NCBI GenBank assembly: GCA_021234155.1
Contig: JAJEKV010000046.1
Location: 7,943,012-8,007,011, forward strand
Reading direction: 5' to 3'
DNA length: 64,000 nucleotides
Source of the DNA: Isoetes taiwanensis
Taxonomy: Eukaryota > Streptophyta > Lycopodiopsida > Isoetales > Isoetaceae
The notes beneath the pieces are model-generated. The model was given only the letters and a program-made list of their open reading frames with translations, did no database searches and had not been told where the DNA came from. The position numbers and the translations under genes were made by a program. Below, one piece after another: positions 11,726-24,056 of this stretch (position 1 is its first letter; every line of letters begins with the position of its first letter).

Positions 11726-11981
11726 CTTGTATAGGCACCTTTGTCTTAAACCTTTGCCATGTTTGGTTGTCTTTATGCCAATGCCCCTTGCAATAAAGCG
11801 AAGTACCACGTAGCTTGTGAATTATTGGTCTTGCCTTGTCAATTCCCATGGATGGCATGCCAAAGAAGATGGATGGGGAATGCTTCAACCGTATTGCATA
11901 ATGCAACAAGAAGTACCCGTATGTGACAAAAAATGATGTACTAATATCTCCTCCAATTGTGAGATGAAAGCCTTTGTCAGC
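11726..11981 (-). CDS. Family A open exon 1 (copy A1)
   Basis: An open minus-strand frame of about 85 codons runs from a stop near 11,982 through TIGGDISTSFFVTYGYFLL, FFGMPSMGIDKARPIIHKL and CKGHWHKDNQTWQRFKTK. It ends at a good CAAG|GTACTT donor. The frame is kept in A1 and A2; A3 and A4 each carry a one-base loss. I recognise no family. Conservation of the frame plus a donor suggests an exon of the element or a captured exon. Confidence 0.4.
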
Positions 11982-12277
11982 TCATATGAAAAATCTAAGA
12001 TATTTTAGCATGTTCCCAAACTTAGCAACCACCATTGCCATGATAATATTAAGGGCTTATTTTGGCAAGGGGTTTTTATCAGCAAATGCTACTTGTGGAT
12101 ATAGAGCAATATCATGTCTATATGCGATTAGTGTTAAGATGCATGTATGCTGCTAGCAAATTGAGCACGGGCATGGACTAGGATATTCCAGGAAAGCAAT
12201 CACTAGGACCTCACTGATAACTATGTAGCATGCTTTCAGCTGTGAACCAAAAGAAGAAACCATCAGAGGCCTCTGAA

Positions 12278-12306
12278 TATATATATTTATATGTATTTAT
12301 ATATAT
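12278..12306. repeat. Short (AT) tract at family A unit border
   Basis: Interrupted TA sequence (ATATTTATATGTATTTATAT) recurs near 15,575-15,602 and 18,858-18,890, and becomes a long (AT)n at 24,352. It is the probable junction between successive units. Confidence 0.6.
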
Positions 12307-12380
12307 GCAAAAAATTATTCCCTACCTCCATCCGGAAGAAGGTGGTGAGGTCCCATGACATGGAAGTGGGGGTAATGAGA

Positions 12381-12406
12381 GGGTCCCTATACTACCATAG
12401 GGGCCC
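12381..12406. repeat. Family A terminal hairpin
   Basis: GGGTCCCTAT-ACTACC-ATAGGGGCCC forms a stem of about 10 bp with one G-T-type mismatch. It lies about 75-100 bases from the (AT) unit border. A matching hairpin sits in family B at 37,292-37,316. Confidence 0.6.
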
Positions 12407-14163
12407 TCCCTCGCCAACTAAAAATAGATTTCTCATAAGTGCAAGTTAACAACGCACTGTAATAACAAGAGTAGGCCTTCAATAATCTTGATAAGATCAG
12501 AAATCGGCCCATGTTGATTAATCTGTTACGCTTTTCTAGCCAACCTTGCTGAGAATAAAAGCATGTATAAGTTGAAGATAAACAAATAATGAGAATATTA
12601 TCTTGGTTGAGTATCACTCAGACTCATAATCCGAAAGCAAAATGTCCTGGGAGCAACCCCATTTTTGTGCTTAACATAACAGATGTTGGTAGATTGTATA
12701 CATGGCTTTTGTATGCATAGAGGATACATGTCATGCTGTCATAAAAGATTCAGGTGCCCAACTCAGGCAATGTGATGCCAAAATTCTTGTATTTGATTAA
12801 CCAGCTTAAGCATTCGTTCATGCTTAATTTTACCCTGCAAGAGTACAACATACTACTGCCAACTATGATGCAGAGGGTTAATCACTAGATAGGAAGAACG
12901 AATAATTATGTAATATCACAAGGATAAAGAGATGGAATGGTTGGTTCTCACGCCCAAAGACCAAGACAACCAAGCATTAATCAAGTCACAGAATATATAG
13001 CTAGTTTTGCCTAGCCTCCCAGAGGCCTAGGCTTATCAGTCCCATGGTCAAGCCATGGGGAGCACGTGAGAACCAAGATTGGAGCTAGTAAGCCAAAGAT
13101 TTAAGTAGTCAACAAGTCTAGCAATTCAGCTATTAAGTAGCCAACAAGTCACGCAACTCGTTCTGCTGGGCAAAAGCCTAAGGTCAGATATAGAGATCCT
13201 ACAAATGAAGTATGCCAAATGGTTGAATCAGCTTGAGTGACGTATTGTGCAGAATGACCAAACATCATTTCATGTTCAGTTTACACTTGGCTTTTATAGC
13301 AAAACTGACTAATGCTATAGAGCTCAATGAATCAATGATAAACACATTTACAAATGATCTTTGTGGAAAGTAACATGTAGTGATACATGCTAAAAATGCC
13401 GCAACATTTCCGAAAAAAATGTTATAATGCGTATATTCTAGAATAATGCCAACAAATTAACAGTAAGAAGATTTGCACGCATAAAAATAGACCTGAGTTT
13501 AAGACCTTAAATAAATCGATTTTTCAAAAAGAAAAATACTATTTAAGACCTCATAAAATAAAACAGCATATTGCTATTTGTTCATGGTGCATTTCATAAA
13601 GAAGAAAAATTCAAGTTAAAGCTGCTCCAAAACTTGGAGCATTCTTGGCACATTTGGTCGCCGCTCCAATACATATTTGTACAAAAAGGCATACCATGTC
13701 TTTGAAATTGACCGAAACAGAAATAGGATCATATGTCTTCCTCGAAGCAGCATGCTCCAAAGATTTTTCACAACCATCAAAAGAGATTGAGAAATAACAA
13801 CCCTAAGGTTACCCTGGTCAAACATTCTAGAATTAGCCCGAGAAGGGTAATCTAAAAAGGAACCGATGTAAGCAAAGGAGTTAGCATGGCTTTTCGCCCT
13901 TTGCTCAATCAAGCATATAGTAGTCATGAAACAAGAGTAACAACAGCTTATATATTAGAAAGCCATAGCTCCTAACAAACTTGAGTATAAAATCAAAAAA
14001 ATGACAGATATAATAGATTCGAAAGCATATAGGGAACAAAAAGTAATGTCAGAAGCAAAGAAATCTCCAAATGCAAACAAGTTTAAAAAGTAGGTTTCAT
14101 AATTCCAAAAGACTTGTAATCCTTGTATGAAATGACGATGTATTTTGAAAAATAATCAAGAAC

Positions 14164-14440
14164 CCGGTATTGTGGCAAGTGATCTCAAGATCGGATTCCT
14201 CCATAATGCTTGGTGTAGTGTCCAGTTAGATTGCACATTTCTACTATGCGAAGCTTTGTCAAATTTTTTTGGCGATCTCCATTGCTAGCAACTCCATTAA
14301 GATCCTCGTAAAATAGCTCTTGAGGAACTCCATGCTTTGCTACGATGTTTAAATCATAAATGCAAATTTAGCTCTTTTGCTTCCAAAGCATATGAAACAG
14401 ATAGATCCATACTAGATTCGAAGTTTGCTACACTATCCAT
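14164..14440 (-). pseudogene. Family A exon 2, SAP-like (copy A2)
   Basis: From the ATG at 14,440 the minus strand reads MDSVANFESSMDLSVSYLWK. One TAA interrupts it, then it continues AKHGVPQELFYEDLNGVAS and NLTKLRIVEMCNLTGHY, ending near a CAATACC(A/G)G|GT donor. The last segment is weakly like a SAP helix-turn and like LLELCRLHNL of the family C exon. Equivalent stretches are 10,868-11,145 (A1), 17,457-17,732 (A3) and 20,751-21,029 (A4). Each has different small indels and stops, concentrated at CTG, CAG and CCG. Function is unknown. Confidence 0.33.
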
Positions 14441-15018
14441 GGATGCACAGAGCTTAAATCGGCCATGGAAAAGCTGTATCAGAGCAGAAGAGTAAGAAGA
14501 GTAAGCGCCGCTTCGCGCGATGGGCAGAACCCTAACTTCAGATTTAGGGCTTGCATTTTAAGTCCACTTATATTGGACGTCTAGGGCAAAGAACAAAATA
14601 TTTAGGGCAATCTAGGGCTTATAATATAATGTGGTGTTTCTCATATGCACTTTAAAAACACAATGCCCATTTGACATTACGAATTTAGAAAAAATAGCAT
14701 ACCTTAGGTGCCAAATCCTTCTAGCCATAAGTGCCCAAGTGTGAGATTTGGCGATGCCCATGCATGAGCATAAGTAAATGTAGAAGTGTGAGAAACAATA
14801 AAGTTAGTAACAAAAGCATGCAAGCTCACTTAAACAATTAAGTGTCAAGTGGTGTGCATGCATTCAAGTAAGTTGCATGCATTTATTTGTAAAGTCAAAA
14901 GAAAAGAACCTTTTAGCCAACACGTAAGGCCCAAAATTAAATAATGCTTATGAATTACAAACTATGACAAGTGTTCAACTATGGAGAATGACTTTTTGTA
15001 AAATAACTAAATAAGTAC

Positions 15019-15274
15019 CTTGTATAGGCACCTTTGTCTTAAACCTTTGCCATGTTTGGTTGTCTTTATGCCAATGCCCCTTGCAATAAAGCGAAGTACC
15101 ACGTAGCTTGTGAATTATTGGTCTTGCCTTGTCAATTCCCATGGATGGCATGCCAAAGAAGATGGATGGGGAATGCTTCAACCGTATTGCATAATGCAAC
15201 AAGAAGTACCCGTATGTGACAAAAAATGATGTACTAATATCTCCTCCAATTGTGAGATGAAAGCCTTTGTCAGC
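15019..15274 (-). CDS. Family A open exon 1 (copy A2)
   Basis: Same frame and donor as in A1, intact. No recognised domain. Confidence 0.4.
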
Positions 15275-16107
15275 TCATATGAAAAATCTAAGATATTTTA
15301 GCATGTTCCCAAACTTAGCAACCACCATTGCCATGATAATATTAAGGGCTTATTTTGGCAAGGGGTTTTTATCAGCAAATGCTACTTGTGGATATAGAGC
15401 AATATCATGTCTATATGCGATTAGTGTTAAGATGCATGTATGCTGCTAGCAAATTGAGCACGGGCATGGACTAGGATATTCCAGGAAAGCAATCACTAGG
15501 ACCTCACTGATAACTATGTAGCATGCTTTGTTCACCGTGAACCAAAAGAAGAAACCATCGAGGCCTCTCAATATATATATTTATATGTATTTATATATAT
15601 GCAAAAAATTATTCCCTACCTCCATCCGGAAGACAGGGTGAGGTCCCATGACATGGAAGTAAAAGGGGCTGAGAGGGTCCCTATACTACCATAGGGGCCC
15701 TCCCTGCCAACTAAAAATAGATTTTCATAAGTGCAAGTTAACAACGCACTGCAATAACAAGAGTAGGCCTTCAATAATCTTGATAAGATCAGAAATCGCC
15801 CATGTTGATTAACTGTTACGCTTTTCCAGCCAACCTTGCTACAGAATAAAAGCATGTATAAGTTGAAGATAAACAAATAATGAGAATATTATCTTGGTTG
15901 GAGTATCGGCCCAAACTCATAATATGAGCAAAATGTCCCGGAGCAACCCCATTTTTTGTGCTTAACATAACAGATGTTGGTAGATTGTATCCATGGCTTT
16001 TGTATGCATAGAGGATACATGTCATGCTGTCATAAAAGATTCAGGGTGCCCAACTCGTGCAATGTGATGCCAAAATTTTGTATTTGATTAACCAAATTTT
16101 AAGCATT

Positions 16108-19100
16108 CGCTCATGCTTAATTTTACCCTGCAAGAGTACAACATACTACTGCCAACTATGATGCAGAGGGTTAATCACTAGATAGGAAGAACGAATAATT
16201 ATGTAATATCACAAGGATAAAGAGATGGAATGGTTGGTTCTCACGGCCCAGCACCAGTACAACCAGTACACTGAAGTCACAGAATATATAGCTAGTTTTG
16301 CCTAGCCTCCCAGAGGCCTAGGCTTATCAGTCCCATGGTCAAGCCATGGGGAGCACGTGAGAACCAAGATTGGAGCTAGTAAGCCAAAGATTTAAGTAGT
16401 CAACAAGTCTAGCAATTCAGCTATTAAGTAGCCAACAAGTCACGCAACTCGTTCTGCTGGGCAAAAGCCTAAGGTCAGATATAGAGATCCTACAAATGAA
16501 GTATGCCAAATGGTTGAATCAGCTTGAGTGACGTATTGTGCAGAATGACCAAACATCATTTCATGTTCAGTTTACACTTGGCTTTTATAGCAAAACTGAC
16601 TAATGCTATAGAGCTCAATGAATCAATGATAAACACATTTACAACAGATCTTTGTGGAAAGTAACATGTAGTGATACATGCTAAAATGCTGCAACATTTC
16701 AGAAAAAATGTTATACGTGTATATTCTAGAATAATGCCAACAAATTAACAGTAAGAAGATTTGCACGCATAAAAATAGACCTGAGTTTAAGACCTTAAAT
16801 AAATCGATTTTTCAAAAAGAAAAATACTATTTAAGACCTCATAAAATAAAACAGCATATTGCTATTTGTTCATGGTGCATTTCATAAAGAAGAAAAATTC
16901 AAGTTAAAGCTGCTCCAAAACTTGGAGCATTCTTGGCACATTTGGTCGCCGCTCCAATACATATTTGTACAAAAAGGCATACCATGTCTTTGAAATTGAC
17001 CGAAACAGAAATAGGATCATATGTCTTCCTCGAAGCAGCATGCTCCAAAGATTTTTCACAACCATCAAAAGAGATTGAGAAATGCAACCCCGGTTACCTG
17101 CAGTCAAACATTCTAGAATTAGCCTGAGAAGGGTAATCTAAAAAGGAACTGACAGGTAAGCAGTGGAGTTAGCATGGCTTTTCGCCCTTTGCTCAATCAA
17201 GCATATAGTAGTCATTAAACAAGAGTAACAACAAATTTTATATATTAGAAAGCCATAGCTCCTAACAAACTTGAGTATAAAATAAAAAAAAAATGACAGA
17301 TATAATAGATTCAAAGCATATAGGGAACAAAAAAAGTAATGTCAGAGCAAAGAAATCTCCAAATGCAAACAAGTTTAAAAGTAGGTTTCATAATTCCAAA
17401 AGACTTGTAATCCTTGTATGAAATGACGATGTATTTTGAAAAAAATAATCAAGAACCCGGTATTGTGGCAAGTGATCTCAGACGGATTCCTCCATAACAG
17501 CTTGGTGTAGTGTCCGCTTAGATTGCACATTTCTACTATGCGTAAGCTTTGTCAAATTTTCTTTGGCGATCTCCATTGCTAGTAACTCCATTAAGATCCT
17601 CTAAAATAGCTCTTGAGGAACTCCATGCTTTGCTACGATGTTTAAATCATAAATGCAAATTTAGCTCTTTTGCTTCCAAAGATATGAAACAGATAGATCC
17701 ATACTAGATTCGAAGTTTGCTACACTATCCATGGATGCATGAGCTTAAATCGGCCATGGAAAAGTCAGACGAAAGCGTAAGAGTAAGAAGAGTAAGCCGC
17801 CGCAGCGATGGGCAGAACCCTAACTTCAGATTTAGGGCTTGCATTTTAAGTCCACTTATATTGGACGTCTAGGGCAAAGAACAAAATATTTAGGGCAATC
17901 TAGGGCTTATAATATAATGTGGTGTTTCTCATATGCACTTTAAAAACACAATGCCCATTTGACATTACGAATTTAGAAAAAATAGCATACCTTAGGTGCC
18001 AAATCCTTCTAGCCATAAGTGCCCAAGTGTGAGATTTGGCGATGCCCATGCATGAGCATAAGTAAATGTAGAAGTGTGAGAAACAATAAAGTTAGTAACA
18101 AAAGCATGCAAGCTCACTTAAACAATTAAGTGTCAAGTGGTGTGCATGCATTCAAGTAAGTTGCATGCATTTATTTGTAAAGTCAAAAGAAAAGAACCTT
18201 TTAGCCAACACGTAAGGCCCAAAATTAAATAATGCTTATGAATTACAAACTATGACAAGTGTTCAACTATGGAGAATGACTTTTTGTAAAATAACTAAAT
18301 AAGTACCTTGTATAGGCACCTTTGTCTTAAACCTTTGCCATGTTTGGTTGTCTTTATGCCAATGCCCCTTGCAATAAAGCGAAGTACCACGTAGCTTGTG
18401 AATTATTGGTCTTGCCTTGTCAATTCCCATGGATGGCATGCCAAAGAAGATGGATGGGGAATGCTTCAACCGTATTGCATAATGCAACAAGAAGTACCCG
18501 TATGTGACAAAAAATGATGTACTAATATCTCCTCCAATTGTGAGATGAAAGCCTTGTCAGCTCATATGAAAAAATCTAAGATATTTTAGCATGTTCCCAA
18601 ACTTAGCAAACCACCATTGCCATGATAATATTAAGGGCTTATTTTGGCAAGGGGGGTTTTATCAACAAATGCTACTTGTGGATATAGAGCAATATCATGT
18701 CTATATGCGATTAGTGTTAAGATGCATGTATGCCGCTAGCAAATTGAGCACACGGGCATGGACTAGGATATTCCAGAAAGCAATCACTAGGACCTCAATC
18801 GATAACTATGTAGCATGCTTTCACCGGGAACCAAAAGAAGAAACCATCGAGGCCTCGAATATATATATTTATATGTATTTATATATATGCAAAAAATTAT
18901 TCCCTACTCCATCCCGAAGAGGGTGGTGAGGTCCCATGACATGGGGGGGTAATGAGAGGGTCCCTATACTACCATAGGGCCCTCCCCGCCAACTAAAAAT
19001 AGATTTCTCATAAGTGCAAGTTAACAACGCATCTGTAATAACAAGAGTAGGCCTTCAATAATCTTGATAAGATCGTGAAATCGCCCATGTTGATTAACCG

Positions 19101-19391
19101 CTACGCTTTTCCAGCCAACCTTGCTACGTAATCAAAGCATGTATAAGTTGAAGATAAACAAATAATGAGAATATTATCTTGGTTGGAGATCGCCTCCAAA
19201 CTCATAACTGAGCAAAATGTCCCGAGCAACCCCATTTTTGTGCTTAACATAACAGATGTTGGTAGATTGTATCCATGGCTTTTGTATGCATAGAGGATAC
19301 ATGTCATGCCGCCATAAAAGATTCAAAAGTGCCCAACCTCGTGCAATGTGATGCCAAAATTTTGTATTTGATTAACCAAATTTTAAGCATT
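16108..19391 (-). mobile_element. Family A unit, copy A3
   Basis: 3,284-base tandem copy. Several short indels relative to A1 and A2 disturb its reading frames, for example a lost T in GCCTTGTCAG near 18,555. Confidence 0.9.
18307..18562 (-). pseudogene. Family A open exon 1 (copy A3)
   Basis: Matches A1 and A2 over the body of the exon and keeps the GTACTT donor. One T is missing in the first codons. Confidence 0.35.
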
Positions 19392-21539
19392 CGATCATGC
19401 TTAAGATTACCCTGCAAGAGTACAACAGATACTGCCAACCATGATGCAGAGGGTTAATCACCAGATAGGAAGAACTAATAATTATGTAATATCACAAGGA
19501 TAAAGAGATGGAATGGTTGGTTCTCACGGCCCAAAGACCAAGACAACCAAGCATTAATCAAGTCACGTAATATATAGTTATTTTTTGCCTAGCCTCCCAG
19601 AGGCCTAGGCTTATCAGCCCCATGGTCAAGCCATGGGGAGCACGTGAGAACCAAGATTGAGCTAGTAAGCCAAAGATTTAAGTAGTCAACAAGTCTAGCA
19701 ATTCAAATTTATTAAGTAGCCAACAAGTCACGAAACTCGCTCACGGGCAAAAGCCTAAGGTCGATATAGAGATCCTACAAATGAAGTATGCCAAATGGTT
19801 GAATCAGCTTTTGAGTGACGACAGTGCGTAATGACCAAACATCATTTCATGTTCAGCTTTACACTTGGCTTTTTATAGCAAAACCGACTAATGCTATAGA
19901 GCTCAATGAATCAATGATAAACACATTTTTACAACAGATCTTTGTGGAAAGTAACATGTAGTGATACATGCTAAAATGTCGCAACATTTCAAAAAATGTT
20001 ATATGGTATATTCTAGAATAATGCCAACAAATTAACAAGAAGAAGATTTGCACGCATAAAAATAGACCTCGAAGTTTAAGACCTTAAATAAATCGATTTT
20101 TCAAAAAGAAAAATACTATTTAAGACCTCATAAAATAAAACAAAGATATTGCTATTTGTTCATGGTGCATTTCATAAAGAAGAAAAATTCAAGTTAAAGT
20201 CGCCCAAAACTTGAGCATTCTTGGCACATTTGGTCGCCGCCCAATACATATTTGTACAAAAAGGCATACCATGTCTTTGAAATTGACCCAAAATGTAAAT
20301 AGGATCATATGTCTTCCTCGGCAAAGATGCTCCAAAGATTTTTCACAACCATCAAAAGAGATTGAGAATGTAACCCCCCCTACCCTCGGGCAAATAAACA
20401 TTCTAGAATTAGCCCGAGAAGGGTAATCTAAAAAAGGAACCGATTGTGTAAGTAAAGTTGGAGTTAGCATGGCTTTTCGCCTTTGCTCAATCAAGCATAT
20501 AGTAGTCATGAAACAAGAGTAACAAAAGCTTTTATATATTAGAAAGCCATAGCTCCTAACAAACTTGAGTATAAAATCAAAAAAAATGACAGATATAATA
20601 GATTCGAAAGCATATAGGGGAAAAAAAGTAATGTCAGAAAGCAAAAGAAATCTCCAAATGCAAACAAGTTTAAAAAGTAGGTTTCATAATTCCAAAAGAC
20701 TTGTAATCCTTGTATGAAATGACGATGTATTTTGAAAAATAATCAAGAACCCGGTATTGTGGCAAGTGATCCGTGATCGGATTCCTCCATAACAGCTTGG
20801 TGTAGTGTCCAAATAGATTGCACATTTCTACTATGCGTAAGCTTTGTCAAATTTTCTTTGGCTTATCTCCATTGCTAGCAACTCCATTAAGATCCTCGTA
20901 AAATAGCTCTTGAGGAACTCCATGCTTTGCTACGATGTTTAAATCATAAATGCAAATTTAGCTCTTTTGTTTCCAAAGATATGAAACAGATAGATCCATA
21001 CTAGATTCGAAGTTTGCTACACTATCCATGGATGCACGAGCTTAAATCGGCCATGGAAAAGTCAGATCGTGAGCGTAAGAGTAAGAAGAGGCCGCTGCCG
21101 CCACATGGGCGTAACCCTAACTTCAGATTTAGGGTTTGCATTTTAAGTCCACTTATATTGGACGCCTAGGGCAAAGAACAAAAATATTTAGGGCAATCTA
21201 GGGCTTATAATATAATGTGGTGTTTCTCATATGCACTTTAAAAACACAATGCCCATTTGACATTACGAATTTAGAAAAAAATAAGATACCTTAGGTGCCA
21301 AATCCTTCTAGCCATAAGTGCCCAAGTGTGAGATTTGGCGATGCCCATGCATGAGCATAAGTAAATGTAGAAGTGTGGAGAAACAATAAAGTTAGTAACA
21401 AAAGCATGCAAGCTCACTTAAACAATTAAGTGTCAGTGGTGTGCATGCATTCAAGTAAGTTGCATGCATTTATTTGTACAAGAATTTATCGCGGCGCCAG
21501 GGGCCGGCCGCGAACATTTCTTTAGTCCTAACCCCGCAA

Positions 21540-23390
21540 AGTTGGTCTTGAGTCTATGTTCTAGTTTTGTATAGCAATGGATTTATTATAGTCCAAGATT
21601 GGGACGTGAAGTTGATCATGATACTTATTTTTGCCGTGAGCATACAATACGCCATTAGAAGTCTCAAGCCAATAGTTTTCTTCCAAATACACTGAATTTA
21701 GTATGTTGATAAGGCCTATGATGCTAATGTGGAATAATCCTCGGGAGGCAAGCCAATTTTAATGAGCGACATGCGAGCATTTGCAAACATTAAAATTGCA
21801 AATTGTAGAGTACTTTTTAGTAGAGTCAAGGTCCAAGGTTGCAAACTGTAATGAGTGTTCTCACCTGTTCTAATATGTGAGCACAATATTGAAGACTTGT
21901 AGTAGTTAAACCGCCAATTGTTGAGTTGGGAACTGAGAAATGGTTGAAAAGTCCTTATATATCATTTTAGCACCAAATATAAAGTGATTGAGTGTATACC
22001 CCAATTGTTTGAATTGCACAAAATCATCCGGATGAAACTTTGAGTCTTTATCTAAGAGTTAAAATTTCAAAGTTGAAATATAAATTGGTCTCAAAGTATG
22101 GTTGTTGCCCCATGTTGTTTATTTTGCATCCACCTCGGTTGAGGTGCGTAAATCTAATAGCTAACATGTTGCCTTAGGGCAAATTAAAATGATATCTAAT
22201 GGGGTAGAAATAATTTAGCTTTTAAGGATTTAAATATCATAGAGTAAAAGTGTGAGCACCGATAAGCGGGTGGCTTGTTCATCACACCCATTTAGGGAGG
22301 AAAACATGCCGGAACGTAGTGTATTTGGCGCCTTTCTTGATTGACTGGCGTCAACGCCACGTGAATCAAAAGATACCTCATCGATTCGATTTATTTGCCC
22401 GCAAAGCAATAGAGGTGTTTTCAACTTATGCACTTCCTCTTGTTTGTGCCTTTATCATTGTGTTTTGTTTTTATCCCCTGCTTTGGCATTATAGGAAGCA
22501 CAAACCGTGATGCTTGGGATGAAGTTTGGCTACTACGATTTGTGAGCCCCATGCACCGGATCCGCAGCCCCAAAATAGACGCTTTAGTTAATCCCCGTGA
22601 AAGTGAAGCGCTCGACTGTGATGCCTCGGGCGACCATTAGAACATGGGTAAGGTTTAGTTTTTGCACCACAAGAACCCTGAGCCAATAGGACAAAGATTT
22701 ATATTATCTAAATTGGTGTCGCCCCAGCCCTTTTAGCCCCAATCCTTCCTTTTTATGTGCAGGGCCATTTCTCAAGCATTAACCGTAAGGGTCGCGGTAT
22801 GAAGCAAAAGAGTCACTTGGTTCACACGCCTTCAAGGTACTTTGTTTATGGAGAAGGACGGCAAGCCTTAGAAGGGAGGGACATAGAAGGGAAGGGTAAA
22901 CACAGTGTTTGTAGAGAGCATAGGAATTTGCAAGAAATTCGGACCTCACAGCCTTGTAGACGAAAGCGCTTCTACTATAAAAATCCCTTTGGGTTCTACT
23001 ATAAAAAATCCCTTTGGGTTGCTTCTAAAATCATACAGTAGTCGCATTCAAACACTCATCTATTAACAACGAAGAGGGAAAAATTACGTGTAAAGGATCC
23101 GGGTTGTCTATCTAATCCAATCGGCATGTTCCCCGCAAATAATTCCTAGAAGACAATTACGTGATCGACATTTCTAAACAATGGGCTTTGAAAACCGGAT
23201 ACGATTTTATCCAATGGGGCTTTGCTGGAATTTAGAGATCCATCAAGAAGAATGTAATACGAGGCCGCATTTTGAGGCCCATCAAGTGAATTCCGCGCTA
23301 CCGCACCGGATTTGGTGGTTTTAGGTCAGACACATCAATAGCATGGCAAATAGCAAGCAAACTAGAGTTTAGAGACCGATTTTGAGGCCC
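21540..23390. other. Remaining cargo of the insertion, no gene recognised
   Basis: Contains a short direct repeat around 22,977-23,020 (AAATCCCTTTGGGTT twice) and ORFs of 60-94 codons on the plus strand with no recognisable domain. A stretch near 22,500-22,640 is GC-richer than its surroundings. Confidence 0.4.
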
Positions 23391-23391
23391 A

Positions 23392-23553
23392 TCAAGAAAC
23401 GGCAGATCTAGGGCAAACCTTGTAGAAATCGTCACCTTTCAGCAAGGTTTTGTGGCCGACCTGCTGGTGCTTCCGGGGAGCGGGAACATCTTGAGAAGCC
23501 GGAGCTGGAAGGGCGCCGTGGCTGCCCTGGCCGCCATAGCCACAAAGAACTAG
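23392..23553 (-). pseudogene. Caffeoyl-CoA O-methyltransferase (CCoAOMT) N-terminal exon fragment
   Basis: CCoAOMT methylates caffeoyl-CoA in monolignol (lignin) synthesis. The minus-strand frame reads SQDVPAPRKHQQVGHKTLLK then GDDFYK, matching the family's N-terminal RHQEVGHKSLL-x-SDDLY block. The expected YILETSVYPRE does not follow; the frame instead runs into a stop at 23,392. No in-frame ATG is seen. Only about 40 of roughly 240 residues are present, including none of the SAM-binding domain. It is carried within the 2.2-kb insertion in the element's own orientation, as expected of gene capture. Confidence 0.75.
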
Positions 23554-23801
23554 AAAAATGCAAAATTGCAAAAATGTTCCCCGAAAAAAAATTTTGACAT
23601 TTGGCAGGCATGCAATGGAGCATCAAGGAATCTTGGAGAATAGAATCAAAGTGAATGCTTTATATATGTTTTGAAAGTCAAAAGAAAAGAACCTTTTAGC
23701 CAACACGTAAGGCCCAAAATTAAATAATGCTTATGAATTACAAACTATGACAAGTGTTCAACTATGGAGAATGACTTTTTGTAAAATAACTAAATAAGTA
23801 C

Positions 23802-24056
23802 CTTGTATAGGCACCTTTGTCTTAAACCTTTGCCATGTTTGGTTGTCTTTATGCCAATGCCCCTTGCAATAAAGCGAAGTACCACGTAGCTTGTGAATTA
23901 TTGGTCTTGCCTTGTCAATTCCATGGATGGCATGCCAAAGAAGATGGATGGGGAATGCTTCAACCGTATTGCATAATGCAACAAGAAGTACCCGTTATGT
24001 GACAAAAATGATGTACTAATATCTCCTCCAATTGTGAGATGAAAGCCTTTTGTCAC
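23802..24056 (-). pseudogene. Family A open exon 1 (copy A4)
   Basis: Lies just beyond the 2.2-kb insertion. CAATTCCATGG replaces CAATTCCCATGG of the other copies, a one-base loss that shifts the frame in the middle of the exon. Confidence 0.35.

Larger units (their letters stand above)
9527..12814 (-). mobile_element. Family A unit, copy A1 (3'-truncated end of array)
   Basis: First of four head-to-tail copies of a ~3.29-kb unit. Copy boundaries, set at the recurring CATGCTTAATTTTACCCTG, are 9,527, 12,815, 16,108 and 19,392. The natural unit border is more likely the short (AT) tract at ~12,280-12,306. With the element read on the minus strand, this copy is then partial, and its start abuts the region upstream of the Helitron. 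It holds an open exon at 11,726-11,981, the exon 10,868-11,145 and the conserved block 10,509-10,605. Confidence 0.9.
12815..16107 (-). mobile_element. Family A unit, copy A2
   Basis: 3,293-base tandem copy, near identical to A1 apart from small clustered changes. It retains the cleanest version of the second exon (14,164-14,440). Confidence 0.9.
21479..23674 (-). mobile_element. 2.2-kb Helitron-like insertion carrying a host gene piece
   Basis: The insertion is defined precisely by comparison with intact family A copies. Read on the minus strand it begins TCAAAACATATATAAAG. It ends with a GC-rich hairpin (TCGCGGCCGG...CGCCGCGA, 21,488-21,513) followed by TAAATTCTTG and then host TACAAAT. 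A 5' TC, a hairpin ~10 bases before the end and no target duplication beyond a single T are Helitron traits. The terminal CTTG deviates from the usual CTRR, and the target is T-T rather than A-T. Besides the CCoAOMT piece it contains GAGGCCCATCAAG repeats near 23,271 and 23,383 and no transposase. It could alternatively be an assembly join, but the sharp ends argue against that. Confidence 0.6.

Noticed and set aside
11974-12156. Plus-strand 60-codon ORFs repeated in each family A unit (also 15,267, 18,591, 24,050)
   Set aside because: They are antisense to the upstream part of the minus-oriented unit, break by frameshift between copies and have no splice or domain support.
21479-21520. The GC-rich stretch at the left end of the 2.2-kb insertion as a vector or adapter contaminant
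   Set aside because: It is a fold-back hairpin placed ~10 bases from the insertion end, matching Helitron structure, with native sequence on both sides. A contaminant cannot be fully excluded.
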